This document shows positions 35,277 to 43,713 of a stretch of DNA of 64,000 nt, piece after piece. The position numbers and the translations under genes were made by a program. Numbering within the stretch: position 1 is the stretch's first letter; each line of letters opens with the position of its first letter. Below the pieces are notes generated by a model that saw only the letters and a program-made list of their open reading frames with translations, searched no databases and was not told where the DNA came from. Origin of the DNA: Gemmobacter aquatilis (GTDB lineage: Bacteria > Pseudomonadota > Alphaproteobacteria > Rhodobacterales > Rhodobacteraceae); assembly GCF_900110025.1 (NCBI RefSeq), contig NZ_FOCE01000002.1:558001-622000 (forward strand), given 5' to 3'.

Positions 35277-36536
35277 ATGCCGCTTCTGGTGATGAAATTC
35301 GGCGGCACCTCGGTGGCCGATATCGCGCGGATCGAAAACGCCGCGAAGAAAGTGCAGAAAGAGGTCGAGCGCGGCTATGACGTGATCGTCATCGTCTCGG
35401 CCATGTCCGGCAAGACCAATGAACTGGTCGGCTGGGTCGAAGGCACGTCGAAACTGTATGACGCCCGCGAATATGACGCGGTTGTCTCCAGCGGCGAGAA
35501 TGTGACCGCCGGCCTGATGGCGCTGCGCCTGCAGGAAATGGGCGTTCCGGCGCGCAGCTGGCAGGGTTGGCAGGTGCCGATCAACACCACCTCCGCCCAT
35601 AGCTCGGCCCGTTTCGTGTCGATTCCGCGCGACAATATCGACGCGAAATTCGCCGAAGGCTTCAAGGTCGCGGTTGTCGCGGGTTTTCAGGGCGTCAGCC
35701 ATGAAGGCCGGATCACCACGCTGGGCCGGGGCGGTTCCGACACCACCGCCGTCGCCTTCGCCGCCGCCTTTGGCGCCGAACGCTGCGACATCTATACTGA
35801 TGTGGATGGCGTCTATACCACCGACCCGCGCATCACCTCCAAAGCCCGCAAGCTGGAAAAGATCGCCTTCGAGGAGATGCTGGAACTGGCTTCCCTCGGC
35901 GCCAAGGTGCTGCAGACCCGCTCGGTCGAGCTGGCGATGCGCTACAAGGTGCGTCTGCGCGTGCTGTCCTCGTTCGAGGATACCGACGAAACTTCTGGAA
36001 CCCTGGTCTGCGACGAGGAGGAAATCATGGAATCGAAAGTCGTCTCTGGCGTGGCCTATTCGCGCGATGAAGCGAAGATCACCCTCGTCACCGTCGAAGA
36101 CCGCCCCGGCATCGCCGCCGCGATCTTCGGCCCGCTGTCCGAAGCGGGGGTGAACGTGGATATGATCGTTCAGAACATCTCGGAAAAAGACTATGAAGAT
36201 CACCCCGGCGCGGTGACCGACATGACCTTCTCTTGCCCGATCAATCAGGTCGCGCGCGCGCAGAAGGCGATGGAAGATGCCAAGGCCGCAGGCCTGATCA
36301 AATATGACGAACTGGTGGTGGACAGCGATGTCGCCAAGGTTTCGGTCGTGGGCATCGGGATGCGCAGCCATGCCGGCGTCGCCGCCACCATGTTCAAGGC
36401 GCTGGCCGCCGAGAATGTGAACATCAAGGTCATCGCCACCTCCGAAATCAAGATCTCGGTGCTGATTGACCGCAAATACATGGAACTGGCCGTGCAGGCG
36501 CTGCACGACGCGTTCGAGCTGGAAAAATCTGCCTGA
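35277..36536 (+). CDS. lysC: Aspartate kinase
   Basis: 419 residues. It phosphorylates aspartate, committing carbon to lysine, threonine, methionine and diaminopimelate. The kinase domain has VMKFGGTSVAD at the N-terminus, VSSGENVTAGLMA, GRGGSDTTAVAFAAA and TDVDGVYTTDPRI. Two C-terminal ACT domains (from about residue 265: VTVEDRPGIAAAIFGPLSEAGVNVDMI and VGIGMRSHAGVAATMFKALA) bind feedback inhibitors. The length matches the alpha form; an internal beta-subunit start is possible but not obvious. A terminator follows, separating it from ptsP. Confidence 0.97.
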   Translation: MPLLVMKFGGTSVADIARIENAAKKVQKEVERGYDVIVIVSAMSGKTNELVGWVEGTSKLYDAREYDAVVSSGENVTAGLMALRLQEMGVPARSWQGWQVPINTTSAHSSARFVSIPRDNIDAKFAEGFKVAVVAGFQGVSHEGRITTLGRGGSDTTAVAFAAAFGAERCDIYTDVDGVYTTDPRITSKARKLEKIAFEEMLELASLGAKVLQTRSVELAMRYKVRLRVLSSFEDTDETSGTLVCDEEEIMESKVVSGVAYSRDEAKITLVTVEDRPGIAAAIFGPLSEAGVNVDMIVQNISEKDYEDHPGAVTDMTFSCPINQVARAQKAMEDAKAAGLIKYDELVVDSDVAKVSVVGIGMRSHAGVAATMFKALAAENVNIKVIATSEIKISVLIDRKYMELAVQALHDAFELEKSA

Positions 36537-36558
36537 ATTCAGGCTGTTTGCCATATCG

Positions 36559-36595
36559 GGCCGCCCCGCAGCGATGCGTGGGCGGCCTTTCTCTT
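36559..36595 (+). terminator. Rho-independent terminator after lysC
   Basis: Stem GGCCGCCC with GGGCGGCC, extended by an inner GCA/TGC helix around a GCGA loop, followed by TTTCTCTT. Confidence 0.85.
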
Positions 36596-36740
36596 GTCCG
36601 TATCGCCACCGCTCTGCCCGTTCCTTCGGCGACGCCATGCCAGCGCGACACCACAACCCGCGCGACCCCGTTCCGTTTCCGCGCGACATATGATCTAAGG
36701 AAGCTGCCGGCAAACGACGGGACGGGATACTGGAAGCGAG

Positions 36741-38984
36741 ATGACCGAACGCAGCGAAAGTGACAGCCGCAAACTGCTCAGGCGCTTGCGCGACAGTCTG
36801 GCGCTGCAGGGCAAGGGGCAGGACCGGCTGGACCGGATCACCCATCTGATCGCCGATTCCATGCGCACCGAAGTCTGCTCGATCTACCTGTTCCGCGACA
36901 GCGACACGCTGGAACTCTGCGCGACCGAGGGGCTGAAGAAAGAGGCCGTCCACCAGACACGCATGAAGCTGGGCGAAGGGCTGGTGGGCCGCGTCGCCCG
37001 CACCGCCACGCCGGTGAATACCGCCGATGCCCCGGCGGAAAAGGGCTTCCGCTACATGCCTGAAACCGGGGAGGAAATTTATTCCTCGTTCCTCGGCGTG
37101 CCGATCCAGCGGGTGGGCGAACGGCTGGGCGTGCTGGTTGTGCAGTCGAAAACCGCGCGGCAATTCTCGGATGACGAGGTTTATGCGCTGGAAGTCGTGG
37201 CCATGGTGGTGGCCGAGATGACCGAACTCGGTGCCTTCCTTGGCGATGGCGACGCGATGACGGCGCTGCACAAACAACCCAAGCTGTTCCGCGGCGCCAC
37301 TGGGCAGGAAGGTGCCGCCGAAGGCCATGTCTGGCTGCACGAACCGCGCGTGGTGGTCACCAACCCCGTCGCCGACGACCCGCTGACCGAAATCGACCGC
37401 ATCCGCGAGGCGGTGGGCCAGTTGCGCGTGTCGATCGACGATCTGCTCAGCGCCGAAAGTCTGGACAAGGAACAGCGGCAGGTGCTGGATGCCTACCGCA
37501 TGTTCGCCAATTCGCGCGGCTGGCTGAAACGGATGGAGGAAGACATCGCGCGCGGCCTGTCCGCCGAAGCGGCGGTGGAAAAGGAACAATCGGCGGCGCG
37601 CGCCCGCATGGAACAGGTGCCCGACGCCTATCTGCGCGAACGGCTGAACGATCTGGACGACCTGTCGAACCGCCTGCTGCGCATCCTCACCGGGCAGGGC
37701 AGCGATACCGGCGCCACCCTGCCCGACGACCCGATCCTCGTGGCCCGCAATATCGGCCCGGCTGAATTGCTGGAATACGGGCGCAAGCTGAAGGGCGTGG
37801 TGCTGGAGGAAGGCTCGGTCGGCAGCCATGCCGCAATCGTGGCACGGGCGCTGGCGATCCCGCTGGTGATCCATGCCGAACGGATTCAGGGCGAGGCGCT
37901 GAACGGCGATCACATCCTTGTCGATGGCGACACGGGCCTCGTGCATCTGCGCCCCGACGACACCGTGGCCCGCAGTTTCCGCGACAAGATGGCGATGCAG
38001 GCCAAGGCGCAGGAGCGCTATGCCAGCCTGCGCACCCTGCCTGCGCAATCGAAATGCGGCACCACCACCCGGCTGCTGATGAATGCCGGGCTGATGGCCG
38101 ATCTGCCCTCGATCGAAAGCTCGGGGGCCGAAGGCGTGGGCCTGTTCCGCACCGAATTGCAATTCCTCGTGCGCAACCAGATGCCCAAACGCGACGAGCT
38201 GGCCAAGCTTTACGCCCGGGTGATGGATGCCGCAAAGGGCCGCCCCGTGGCCTTCCGCACGCTGGACATCGGGTCCGACAAGGTGCTGCCCTACATGAAG
38301 CCGCAGGACGAGCCGAACCCCGCGATGGGCTGGCGCGCGATCCGCGTCGGGCTGGACAAGCGCGGCGTGCTGCGGATGCAATTGCAGGCGCTGATCCGGG
38401 CGGCAGCAGGGCGGTCACTGAAGGTGATGTTCCCCTTCATCTCGGAATACAGCGAATTTGCCGCCGCACGGGAAGAGCTGCTGCGCCAGCGTGACCGCGA
38501 GGCGGCCCTTGGCCGCGTGGTGCCCGCCGAATTGCGCATCGGTGCCATGCTGGAAACACCAAGCCTTGCCTTCGCGCCGCGCGCGTTTTTCGATCAGGCC
38601 GATTTCATCTCGGTCGGGGGCAATGACCTCAAGCAGTTTTTCTTCGCGGCGGACCGTGAAAACGAACGGGTGCGCAAGCGGTATGACACGCTGAACCTCA
38701 GCTTTCTGGGCTTTCTGGAGCAGATCGTGGCGCGCTGCGACGAAAGCGGCACCGCGCTGTCCTATTGCGGCGAAGATGCCGGACGCCCGGTGGAGGCGCT
38801 GTGCTTTGCCGCGCTGGGCGTGCGCACGCTGTCGATGCGCCCCGCCTCGATTGGCCCGGTAAAGGCGCTGTTGCGGCAGGTGGATCTGCGCGAGGCCCGC
38901 GCGGTGATCGAGTCAGCAAGGCGGCAAGGCGCCGAGACGGCGCGACCCGCGCTGATGGAGTGGCTGGCCACCCTGCCGGAATAG
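36741..38984 (+). CDS. ptsP: Phosphoenolpyruvate--protein phosphotransferase PtsP (EI-Ntr)
   Basis: 747 residues. An N-terminal GAF sensor domain (about 20-165, with EVCSIYLFRDSD and LGEGLVGRVARTATPVN) is followed by the enzyme I core: a helical HPr-binding region, the phosphohistidine in GSVGSHAAIVARAL (His about 363), and the PEP barrel (EGVGLFRTELQFL, FRTLDIGSDKVLPY, SVGGNDLKQFF, LSYCGEDAGRPVE with the catalytic Cys). It starts the nitrogen phosphotransferase relay to NPr and EIIA-Ntr, which adjusts metabolism and K+ balance. Glutamine sensing by the GAF domain is known in other bacteria. The lysC-ptsP neighbourhood is conserved in alphaproteobacteria. Confidence 0.96.
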   Translation: MTERSESDSRKLLRRLRDSLALQGKGQDRLDRITHLIADSMRTEVCSIYLFRDSDTLELCATEGLKKEAVHQTRMKLGEGLVGRVARTATPVNTADAPAEKGFRYMPETGEEIYSSFLGVPIQRVGERLGVLVVQSKTARQFSDDEVYALEVVAMVVAEMTELGAFLGDGDAMTALHKQPKLFRGATGQEGAAEGHVWLHEPRVVVTNPVADDPLTEIDRIREAVGQLRVSIDDLLSAESLDKEQRQVLDAYRMFANSRGWLKRMEEDIARGLSAEAAVEKEQSAARARMEQVPDAYLRERLNDLDDLSNRLLRILTGQGSDTGATLPDDPILVARNIGPAELLEYGRKLKGVVLEEGSVGSHAAIVARALAIPLVIHAERIQGEALNGDHILVDGDTGLVHLRPDDTVARSFRDKMAMQAKAQERYASLRTLPAQSKCGTTTRLLMNAGLMADLPSIESSGAEGVGLFRTELQFLVRNQMPKRDELAKLYARVMDAAKGRPVAFRTLDIGSDKVLPYMKPQDEPNPAMGWRAIRVGLDKRGVLRMQLQALIRAAAGRSLKVMFPFISEYSEFAAAREELLRQRDREAALGRVVPAELRIGAMLETPSLAFAPRAFFDQADFISVGGNDLKQFFFAADRENERVRKRYDTLNLSFLGFLEQIVARCDESGTALSYCGEDAGRPVEALCFAALGVRTLSMRPASIGPVKALLRQVDLREARAVIESARRQGAETARPALMEWLATLPE

Positions 38985-38999
38985 GCGGATGCAGAAAGA

Positions 39000-39060
39000 G
39001 GGGGCGCTGCCCCCGTCGCCTGCGGCGCCTCCCCCGGAGTATTTTTGCCAGGATGAAAGG
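39000..39060 (+). repeat. Dispersed intergenic element, copy 4
   Basis: It follows the ptsP stop: GGGGGC-GCT-GCCCCC stem, a second small hairpin (GTCGCC-TGC-GGCGCC), CCCCCGGAGTATTTTTGCCAGGATGAAAGG. The clearest copy of the family, with a T5 run after the hairpins that could terminate ptsP. Confidence 0.65.
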
Positions 39061-39062
39061 GA

Positions 39063-39836
39063 TCAGTCGGCGCGCAGCAGCGGGCGGACGGCCAGTGCCT
39101 CGGCAAAGCGGCGTTGCACCCGGTCGGGGTCATGGTCGCGGGCCAATCGCAGCAGCGCAAAGCGGATGCGCGCCAGTTCACGGTAGTGGTTGAGGAAGGC
39201 CGCGTTCAGCGCGGCCCCCGACAGCGCGCCCAGCACAGGCACCGCCTGTGCGGCGAGTTTCTGGCTCAGCGCGGCGGCAATCTTTGGCGCAAGGCTGGCG
39301 ATGAGCTTTTGCAGCGCAGGCCCGCTCAGTGCCAGCCGGGCGCCGATGAAGGCGGTGTCGATGCCGTCATCCCCCGCAGCGGGGCTGCCCGAGGCGAAAA
39401 CGCGCAGGATTTCGGCCCGGACCCAAGGCTCGGTCGCGTCAAACCCTTCGGCCTCGGCGGCACCGCGAATGGCGTTGAGGATCAGCGTGATGGTCAGCGG
39501 CAATTCGGCCAGCGAGGTGAAGATGCCGCCGGCGCCGCCCGCAGCCCCTGACAGGGCGGCGGCCAGCGGCGCGCCCGCCGGGCCAAGATCGGGGGCATGG
39601 CGGCCAAGGGCGGTGGCGGCAAAAGCCCGGTCCAGCGTGGCAAGGGTCGCCGCGTCGATCTGGCGGCGCAACCCTTCGGGCAGCAGCGCAAGGCGGCTTT
39701 CCAGCGAGCCGCCCAGCTTGTTGAGCAGGGAAATCAGCGGCCCACCGCCCCGCCGGGCGCGTTTCGCCAGCAGGGCGATTTCAACTTCGGGGAAAGGGTC
39801 GCGCGGCAGGGCCGGCAGGGGGGCATCATCGCTCAT
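39063..39836 (-). CDS. EcsC family protein
   Basis: 257 residues from the ATG giving MSDDAPLPALPRDP. The pattern IALLAKRARRGGGPLISLLNKLGGSLESRL, LPEGLRRQIDAATLATLDRAF, glycine-rich GAAGGAGGIFTSLAELPLTITLILNAIRGAAEAEG and VPVLGALSGAALNAAFLNHY matches EcsC-like proteins, which accompany ABC transporters in Firmicutes. The biochemical role is unknown. Mildly hydrophobic central stretches suggest membrane association. Confidence 0.8.
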   Translation of the reverse strand: MSDDAPLPALPRDPFPEVEIALLAKRARRGGGPLISLLNKLGGSLESRLALLPEGLRRQIDAATLATLDRAFAATALGRHAPDLGPAGAPLAAALSGAAGGAGGIFTSLAELPLTITLILNAIRGAAEAEGFDATEPWVRAEILRVFASGSPAAGDDGIDTAFIGARLALSGPALQKLIASLAPKIAAALSQKLAAQAVPVLGALSGAALNAAFLNHYRELARIRFALLRLARDHDPDRVQRRFAEALAVRPLLRAD

Positions 39837-39881
39837 GGCCTGCAAGGTAAGGGCGGGGGCGCGCGGCTTCAATAGCGCAGA

Positions 39882-40370
39882 TCAGGCGCGGGCGCGCGTC
39901 ACCGGCCCTGTCACGCCGTTCCACGCGCCGCGCACCAGATCCAGCCCCAGCACGCGGTCGGGGTTGGTGGGCGGCGGCATCACCACGCCCTCCAGCTTGC
40001 GAAAGCCGAAACGCGCGTAATAGGGGGCATCGCCCACCAGCATGACCCGCTCCCAGCCCAGACGGCGGGCTTCAGCGAGGCTTTCATAGATCAGCAACCC
40101 GCCCAGCCCCTCGCCCTGCCGGGTCGGGTGTACCGCCACCGGGCCCAGCAGCAGCACGTCATGGTCGCCCACCTCGGCAGGCCAATAGCGGATCGCGGCG
40201 GCCAGTGTGCCGGTCTCGTCGCGCAGCACCAGGCACAGCGGCGCCACCGTCGCCACCCCGTCGCGCAGCCGGTAGGACGACAGCGCCGTGCGCCCCGGTG
40301 CAAAGCACAGGTCATACAGCGCCTCGACCTCCCACCAGTCGGCCTCGGTTTCCTCTTCGAGCTGATACAT
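39882..40370 (-). CDS. GNAT-family N-acetyltransferase
   Basis: 162 residues from the ATG giving MYQLEEETEADWW. The acetyl-CoA motif is LGPVAVHPTRQGEGLGGLLIYESL, followed by RVMLVGDAPYYARFGFRKL, typical of YhbS-like GNAT proteins. Substrate unknown. Divergent from mtnP, whose start is 173 bp away. Confidence 0.88.
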   Translation of the reverse strand: MYQLEEETEADWWEVEALYDLCFAPGRTALSSYRLRDGVATVAPLCLVLRDETGTLAAAIRYWPAEVGDHDVLLLGPVAVHPTRQGEGLGGLLIYESLAEARRLGWERVMLVGDAPYYARFGFRKLEGVVMPPPTNPDRVLGLDLVRGAWNGVTGPVTRARA

Positions 40371-40543
40371 CGCGCGCCCCGACCGTGACTTGCCGCCCGC
40401 CGGGCAGGCCTTGCCCGGAGGAATCATTCGGTTCGCCGGGTAACATGCAAGGGTGACAGGGAAAAGGCGGAATGTCCGCGGGCGGCTTGTTGCTTGCGGC
40501 AGCGCGGCGAGCCGCTAATCTTGCCGCAAACAGGAGGGCGGTG

Positions 40544-41416
40544 ATGCAGCGCAGGATCGGGGTGATCGGCGGGTCCGGGGTCTATCAGATCAGCGGGCTG
40601 GACGGGGCACAGTGGCGGCGGGTCGATACGCCCTGGGGCGCACCCTCGGACGAGATCCTCACCGGGCGGCTGGCGGGGGTGGAGATGGCATTTCTGCCCC
40701 GCCATGGGCGCGGCCATGTGCATAGCCCGGCCTCGGTGCCGTTCCGCGCCAATATCGACGCGCTGAAACGGCTGGGCTGCACCGAGGTGATTGCCGTCTC
40801 TGCCGTCGGTTCGCTGCGCGCGGATTTTCGCCCCGGTGACATGGTGGTGCTGGACCAGTTCATCGACCGCACCAGCGGGCGGGCCGGGTCGTTCTTCGGC
40901 ACCGGCTGCGTGGCGCATGTCAGCCTTGCCGATCCGACCTGCGCGGCCTTGTCTGCCGCCTGCACGCAGGCGCTGCGGGCCGGTGGGGCCACGGTGCATG
41001 AGGGCGGCACCTATCTGGCGATGGAGGGGCCGCAGTTTTCCACCCGCGCGGAATCGCGGCTCTATCGCAGTTGGGGCTGCGATGTGATCGGCATGACGGC
41101 GATGCCCGAGGCGCGGCTCGCCCGCGAGGCAGAGCTGTGCTACGCCTCGGTCGCCATGGTGACGGATTACGATTGCTGGCACGACGGCCATGGCGCGGTG
41201 GATGTGGCGCAGGTGATCGCGGTGCTGACCGCCAATGCGGGCACTGCCAAGGCGATGATCGCGGCGCTGCCCGGCCTGCTGGGGCCTGCGCGCGCGCCCT
41301 GCCCCTGTGGCTGCGACCGCGCGCTGGATCACGCGCTGATGACCGCGCCCGAGCGGCGCGACCCGGCCCTGCTGGCGCGGCTGGATGCCGTGGCCGGGCG
41401 GGTGCTGGCACCGTGA
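40544..41416 (+). CDS. mtnP: S-methyl-5'-thioadenosine phosphorylase
   Basis: 290 residues from the ATG after AGGAGGG. It cleaves methylthioadenosine (from polyamine and SAM chemistry) with phosphate to adenine and methylthioribose-1-phosphate. Motifs: IGVIGGSGVY, FLPRHGRGHVHSPASVPFRAN, AVSAVGSLR, MEGPQFSTRAESRLYRSWG and MTAMPEARLAREAELCYA with the substrate-binding residues. The C-terminal PCPCGCDRALDHALMT is typical of bacterial MtnP. It recovers sulfur for methionine, complementing metZ in this window. Confidence 0.95.
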   Translation: MQRRIGVIGGSGVYQISGLDGAQWRRVDTPWGAPSDEILTGRLAGVEMAFLPRHGRGHVHSPASVPFRANIDALKRLGCTEVIAVSAVGSLRADFRPGDMVVLDQFIDRTSGRAGSFFGTGCVAHVSLADPTCAALSAACTQALRAGGATVHEGGTYLAMEGPQFSTRAESRLYRSWGCDVIGMTAMPEARLAREAELCYASVAMVTDYDCWHDGHGAVDVAQVIAVLTANAGTAKAMIAALPGLLGPARAPCPCGCDRALDHALMTAPERRDPALLARLDAVAGRVLAP

Positions 41417-41539
41417 GCGCGACCTGTCTGCCGATCATGGTAACCGATTGTTAACCCGACTCGGGCTACAGAGGGGTCAGCCGGGGCTTACCCACCCCGG
41501 TCCGGGCGCTGCTTGCAAACACACCCAACCCTAACCCCA

Positions 41540-41572
41540 CCCCGCCGGCCCCAACCGGCGGGGTTCTTCTTT
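41540..41572 (+). terminator. Strong rho-independent terminator, 124 nt after mtnP
   Basis: CCCCGCCGG, loop CCCCAA, CCGGCGGGG, then TTCTTCTTT. The distance from mtnP leaves room for an extended 3' UTR or an independent small RNA. Confidence 0.85.
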
Positions 41573-41678
41573 GCGGGCCCGGCCTTCGGGGGCATCGAGC
41601 CCCCTCAGGCCGATTGCCATGGCAGGCGGCACGGGCGTCGCGCTTGCCGGGCGTTGCTGTGGCGGGGGCGTTGATTTT

Positions 41679-41703
41679 GAGTATTTGGACCAAGGTGAAA
41701 AGG
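41679..41703 (+). repeat. Dispersed intergenic element, copy 5 (tail only)
   Basis: GAGTATTTGGACCAAGGTGAAAAGG, the tail part of the family, without an obvious G-rich hairpin immediately before it. It lies just 3' of the convergent FAD-dehydrogenase gene. Confidence 0.5.
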
Positions 41704-41708
41704 ATGGG

Positions 41709-43103
41709 TCAGGCGCGCAGCACCGCACCGGGGTTCAGGATGCCCTGCGGGTCCAGCGCCGTTTTGATCGCACGCATGGCGGCGAGTTTGGCCGGGTCGC
41801 CATAGCGTTCCAGATCGCCGACCTTCAGGCGGCCCACGCCATGTTCGGCGCTGACCGAGCCGCCGCGCGCATGAACCAGATCATGGATGCAGCGCTTTAC
41901 CGCCTCGCGCTGGTGTTCGTGATCCTGACGGCTGTGGCCGGGGCACGGGAAGACGTTGTAATGCAGGTTGCCGTCGCCCAGATGGCCGAAGCAGTTGATG
42001 CGGAAACGGTCGATCTGCGCCAGCGCCGGGCCGGCTTCGGAGAGGAAGCCCGGGATTTCCGACAAAGGCAGCGAAATGTCATGCGACGACACCGCGCCGA
42101 TGCGGCGGTTCGCGGCGGGGATGGCCTCGCGCAGCGCCCAGAAACCGGCGCGCTGGCTGTCGGATTGGGCGATCACCCCATCCGTCACCAGATCGCCCGC
42201 CGCCACGGCCAGATCGGCCAGCGCCGCGGCAGGGTCCATCCCGGCGGGCAGGCCCAGTTCGACCAGCACCATCCAACCGGGCGCGGGGGCGAAGGGCTGG
42301 CGCACCTCGGGCATGGTTTCGCTGAGGAAATCGAGGCCCTGGCGGTGGATCAGCTCGAAGGCCGACACCATGCCGGGGAAGAGGCTTTGGGTCAGCGCCA
42401 GCAGGTGCAGCGCCGCGTCCGGACCGGGCACCACGAGGAAGGCCGCCCCTTCGGCGCCGGGCTGGGGGAACAGCTTCAGGCTGGCCGCCGTCAGGATGCC
42501 AAGGCTGCCCTCGGCCCCGATCAGCAGGTTGCGCAGGTCATAGCCGGTATTGTCCTTGCGCAGCCGCTTGAGGCCCTGCAGCACCGATCCATCGGCCAGC
42601 ACTGCCTCCACCCCCAGACAGAGGTCGCGCGCATTGCCATAGCGCAGCACATTCACCCCGCCCGCATTGGTGGACAGCACCCCGCCGATCCGCGCCGTGC
42701 CCTGCGAGGCGATGTGCAGCGGGAACAGCCGCCCCGCCTGTGCCGCCGCCGCCTGCACCTCGGCCAGCGTGCACCCTGCCTCGGCCACCAGCACGTTTTC
42801 TTCCGGATAGACCGCGCGGATCGCCCGCATCCGCTCCAGCGACAGCAACAGGGGCATCGGGCCTTCGGTCATCACCTGCCCGCCGACCAGCCCGGTGCCG
42901 CCGCCCAGCGGCACCACGCCCACGCGGGCGGCGGCACAGGCGCGGATCACCTCGGCCACCTCGGCGGCATTGCGCGGGCAGGCGACCGCCGCCCCCTGCC
43001 CCGTCCAGCGCCCGCGCGGCTCTTCGACATCGGCGGGGCGTACGGCGCGCAACACGGCTTGCGGCAGACGGTTCAGGAAATCGGCATCGGCGGGGGTCAG
43101 CAT
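41709..43103 (-). CDS. FAD-linked 2-hydroxyacid dehydrogenase (GlcD / D-2-hydroxyglutarate dehydrogenase type)
   Basis: 464 residues from the ATG giving MLTPADADFLNRL. The N-terminal PCMH FAD-binding domain has VVPLGGGTGLVGG, ASQGTARIGGVLSTNAGGVNVLRYG and IGAEGSLGILTAA. The C-terminal oxidase domain has FRINCFGHLGDGNLHYNVF and SAEHGVGRLK, which bind the 2-hydroxyacid and metal. Candidate substrates are D-2-hydroxyglutarate, D-lactate or glycolate; the GNLHYNV form favours the first two. Upstream starts would add a non-homologous stretch. Confidence 0.9.
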   Translation of the reverse strand: MLTPADADFLNRLPQAVLRAVRPADVEEPRGRWTGQGAAVACPRNAAEVAEVIRACAAARVGVVPLGGGTGLVGGQVMTEGPMPLLLSLERMRAIRAVYPEENVLVAEAGCTLAEVQAAAAQAGRLFPLHIASQGTARIGGVLSTNAGGVNVLRYGNARDLCLGVEAVLADGSVLQGLKRLRKDNTGYDLRNLLIGAEGSLGILTAASLKLFPQPGAEGAAFLVVPGPDAALHLLALTQSLFPGMVSAFELIHRQGLDFLSETMPEVRQPFAPAPGWMVLVELGLPAGMDPAAALADLAVAAGDLVTDGVIAQSDSQRAGFWALREAIPAANRRIGAVSSHDISLPLSEIPGFLSEAGPALAQIDRFRINCFGHLGDGNLHYNVFPCPGHSRQDHEHQREAVKRCIHDLVHARGGSVSAEHGVGRLKVGDLERYGDPAKLAAMRAIKTALDPQGILNPGAVLRA

Positions 43104-43128
43104 CGGCACCTCTTGTGACTGGACCGGC

Positions 43129-43713
43129 TCAGCCCGCATCCGTGCGCCCGCGCCGATCCGAACGCAGGTTGGCGTAAAGCACATGGTTGCGCCAGCGGCC
43201 TGCGATCTGCAGATAACTTTGCGCCACACCTTCATATTTGAAGCCGGTCCGTTCCAGCACCCCGCGCGAGGGCAGGTTTTCCGGCAGGCAGGCCGCCTCG
43301 ATCCGGCTCAGGTCCAGCACGGTGAAGGCGTGATGCACCAGCGCCAGAATCGCCTCGCGCATATAGCCCTGCCGCGCATGGGGCTGGCCGATCCAGTAGC
43401 CCAGCGTCCCCGCCTGCACCGGGCCACGGCGGATATTGTCCAGCGTGATCGCGCCCAGCAGCGCCTGATCCTCGCGCCGGATCAGCATCACCGGCAGCGC
43501 CGTGCCCTGCGCCATCGCCCGCCGCGCCCAGTAGACCCGGTTGGTAAACGCCTTGCGCGTCAGGTGATCGGGCGCCCAGACCGGCTCCCACGGGCTGAGA
43601 AAGGCGGCACTGTCCGCCCGCAGCCGCGACCAGTCCCGGTAATCGCCATGTTCCGGTGGCCGCAGCGTCAACCGCTCCGTCTCGATGCGGACCTTGCGGC
43701 GCAAGCCAAACAT
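43129..43713 (-). CDS. GNAT acetyltransferase, RimJ/RimL-like
   Basis: 194 residues from the ATG at 43713, whose last base pairs with the M16 stop (TGATG). RimJ-type features: VRIETERLTLRPPEHGDYRDW at the start, GYWIGQPHARQGYMREAILALVHHAF (acetyl-CoA site) and IEAACLPENLPSRGVLERTGF, then YLQIAGRWRNHVLYA. This group acetylates N-termini of ribosomal or other proteins. Last gene of the long minus-strand cluster. Confidence 0.9.
   Translation of the reverse strand: MFGLRRKVRIETERLTLRPPEHGDYRDWSRLRADSAAFLSPWEPVWAPDHLTRKAFTNRVYWARRAMAQGTALPVMLIRREDQALLGAITLDNIRRGPVQAGTLGYWIGQPHARQGYMREAILALVHHAFTVLDLSRIEAACLPENLPSRGVLERTGFKYEGVAQSYLQIAGRWRNHVLYANLRSDRRGRTDAG

Noticed and set aside
35235-38381. 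A 1048-codon minus-strand frame opposite lysC and ptsP
   Set aside because: It is antisense to two clearly recognisable full-length genes, and its low-complexity His/Gly/Ala/Arg composition is a by-product of high GC codon use.
41466-41693. A 75-codon minus-strand frame downstream of mtnP
   Set aside because: It crosses the strong plus-strand terminator and has a low-complexity Gly/Ala/Arg composition; no ribosome-binding site.
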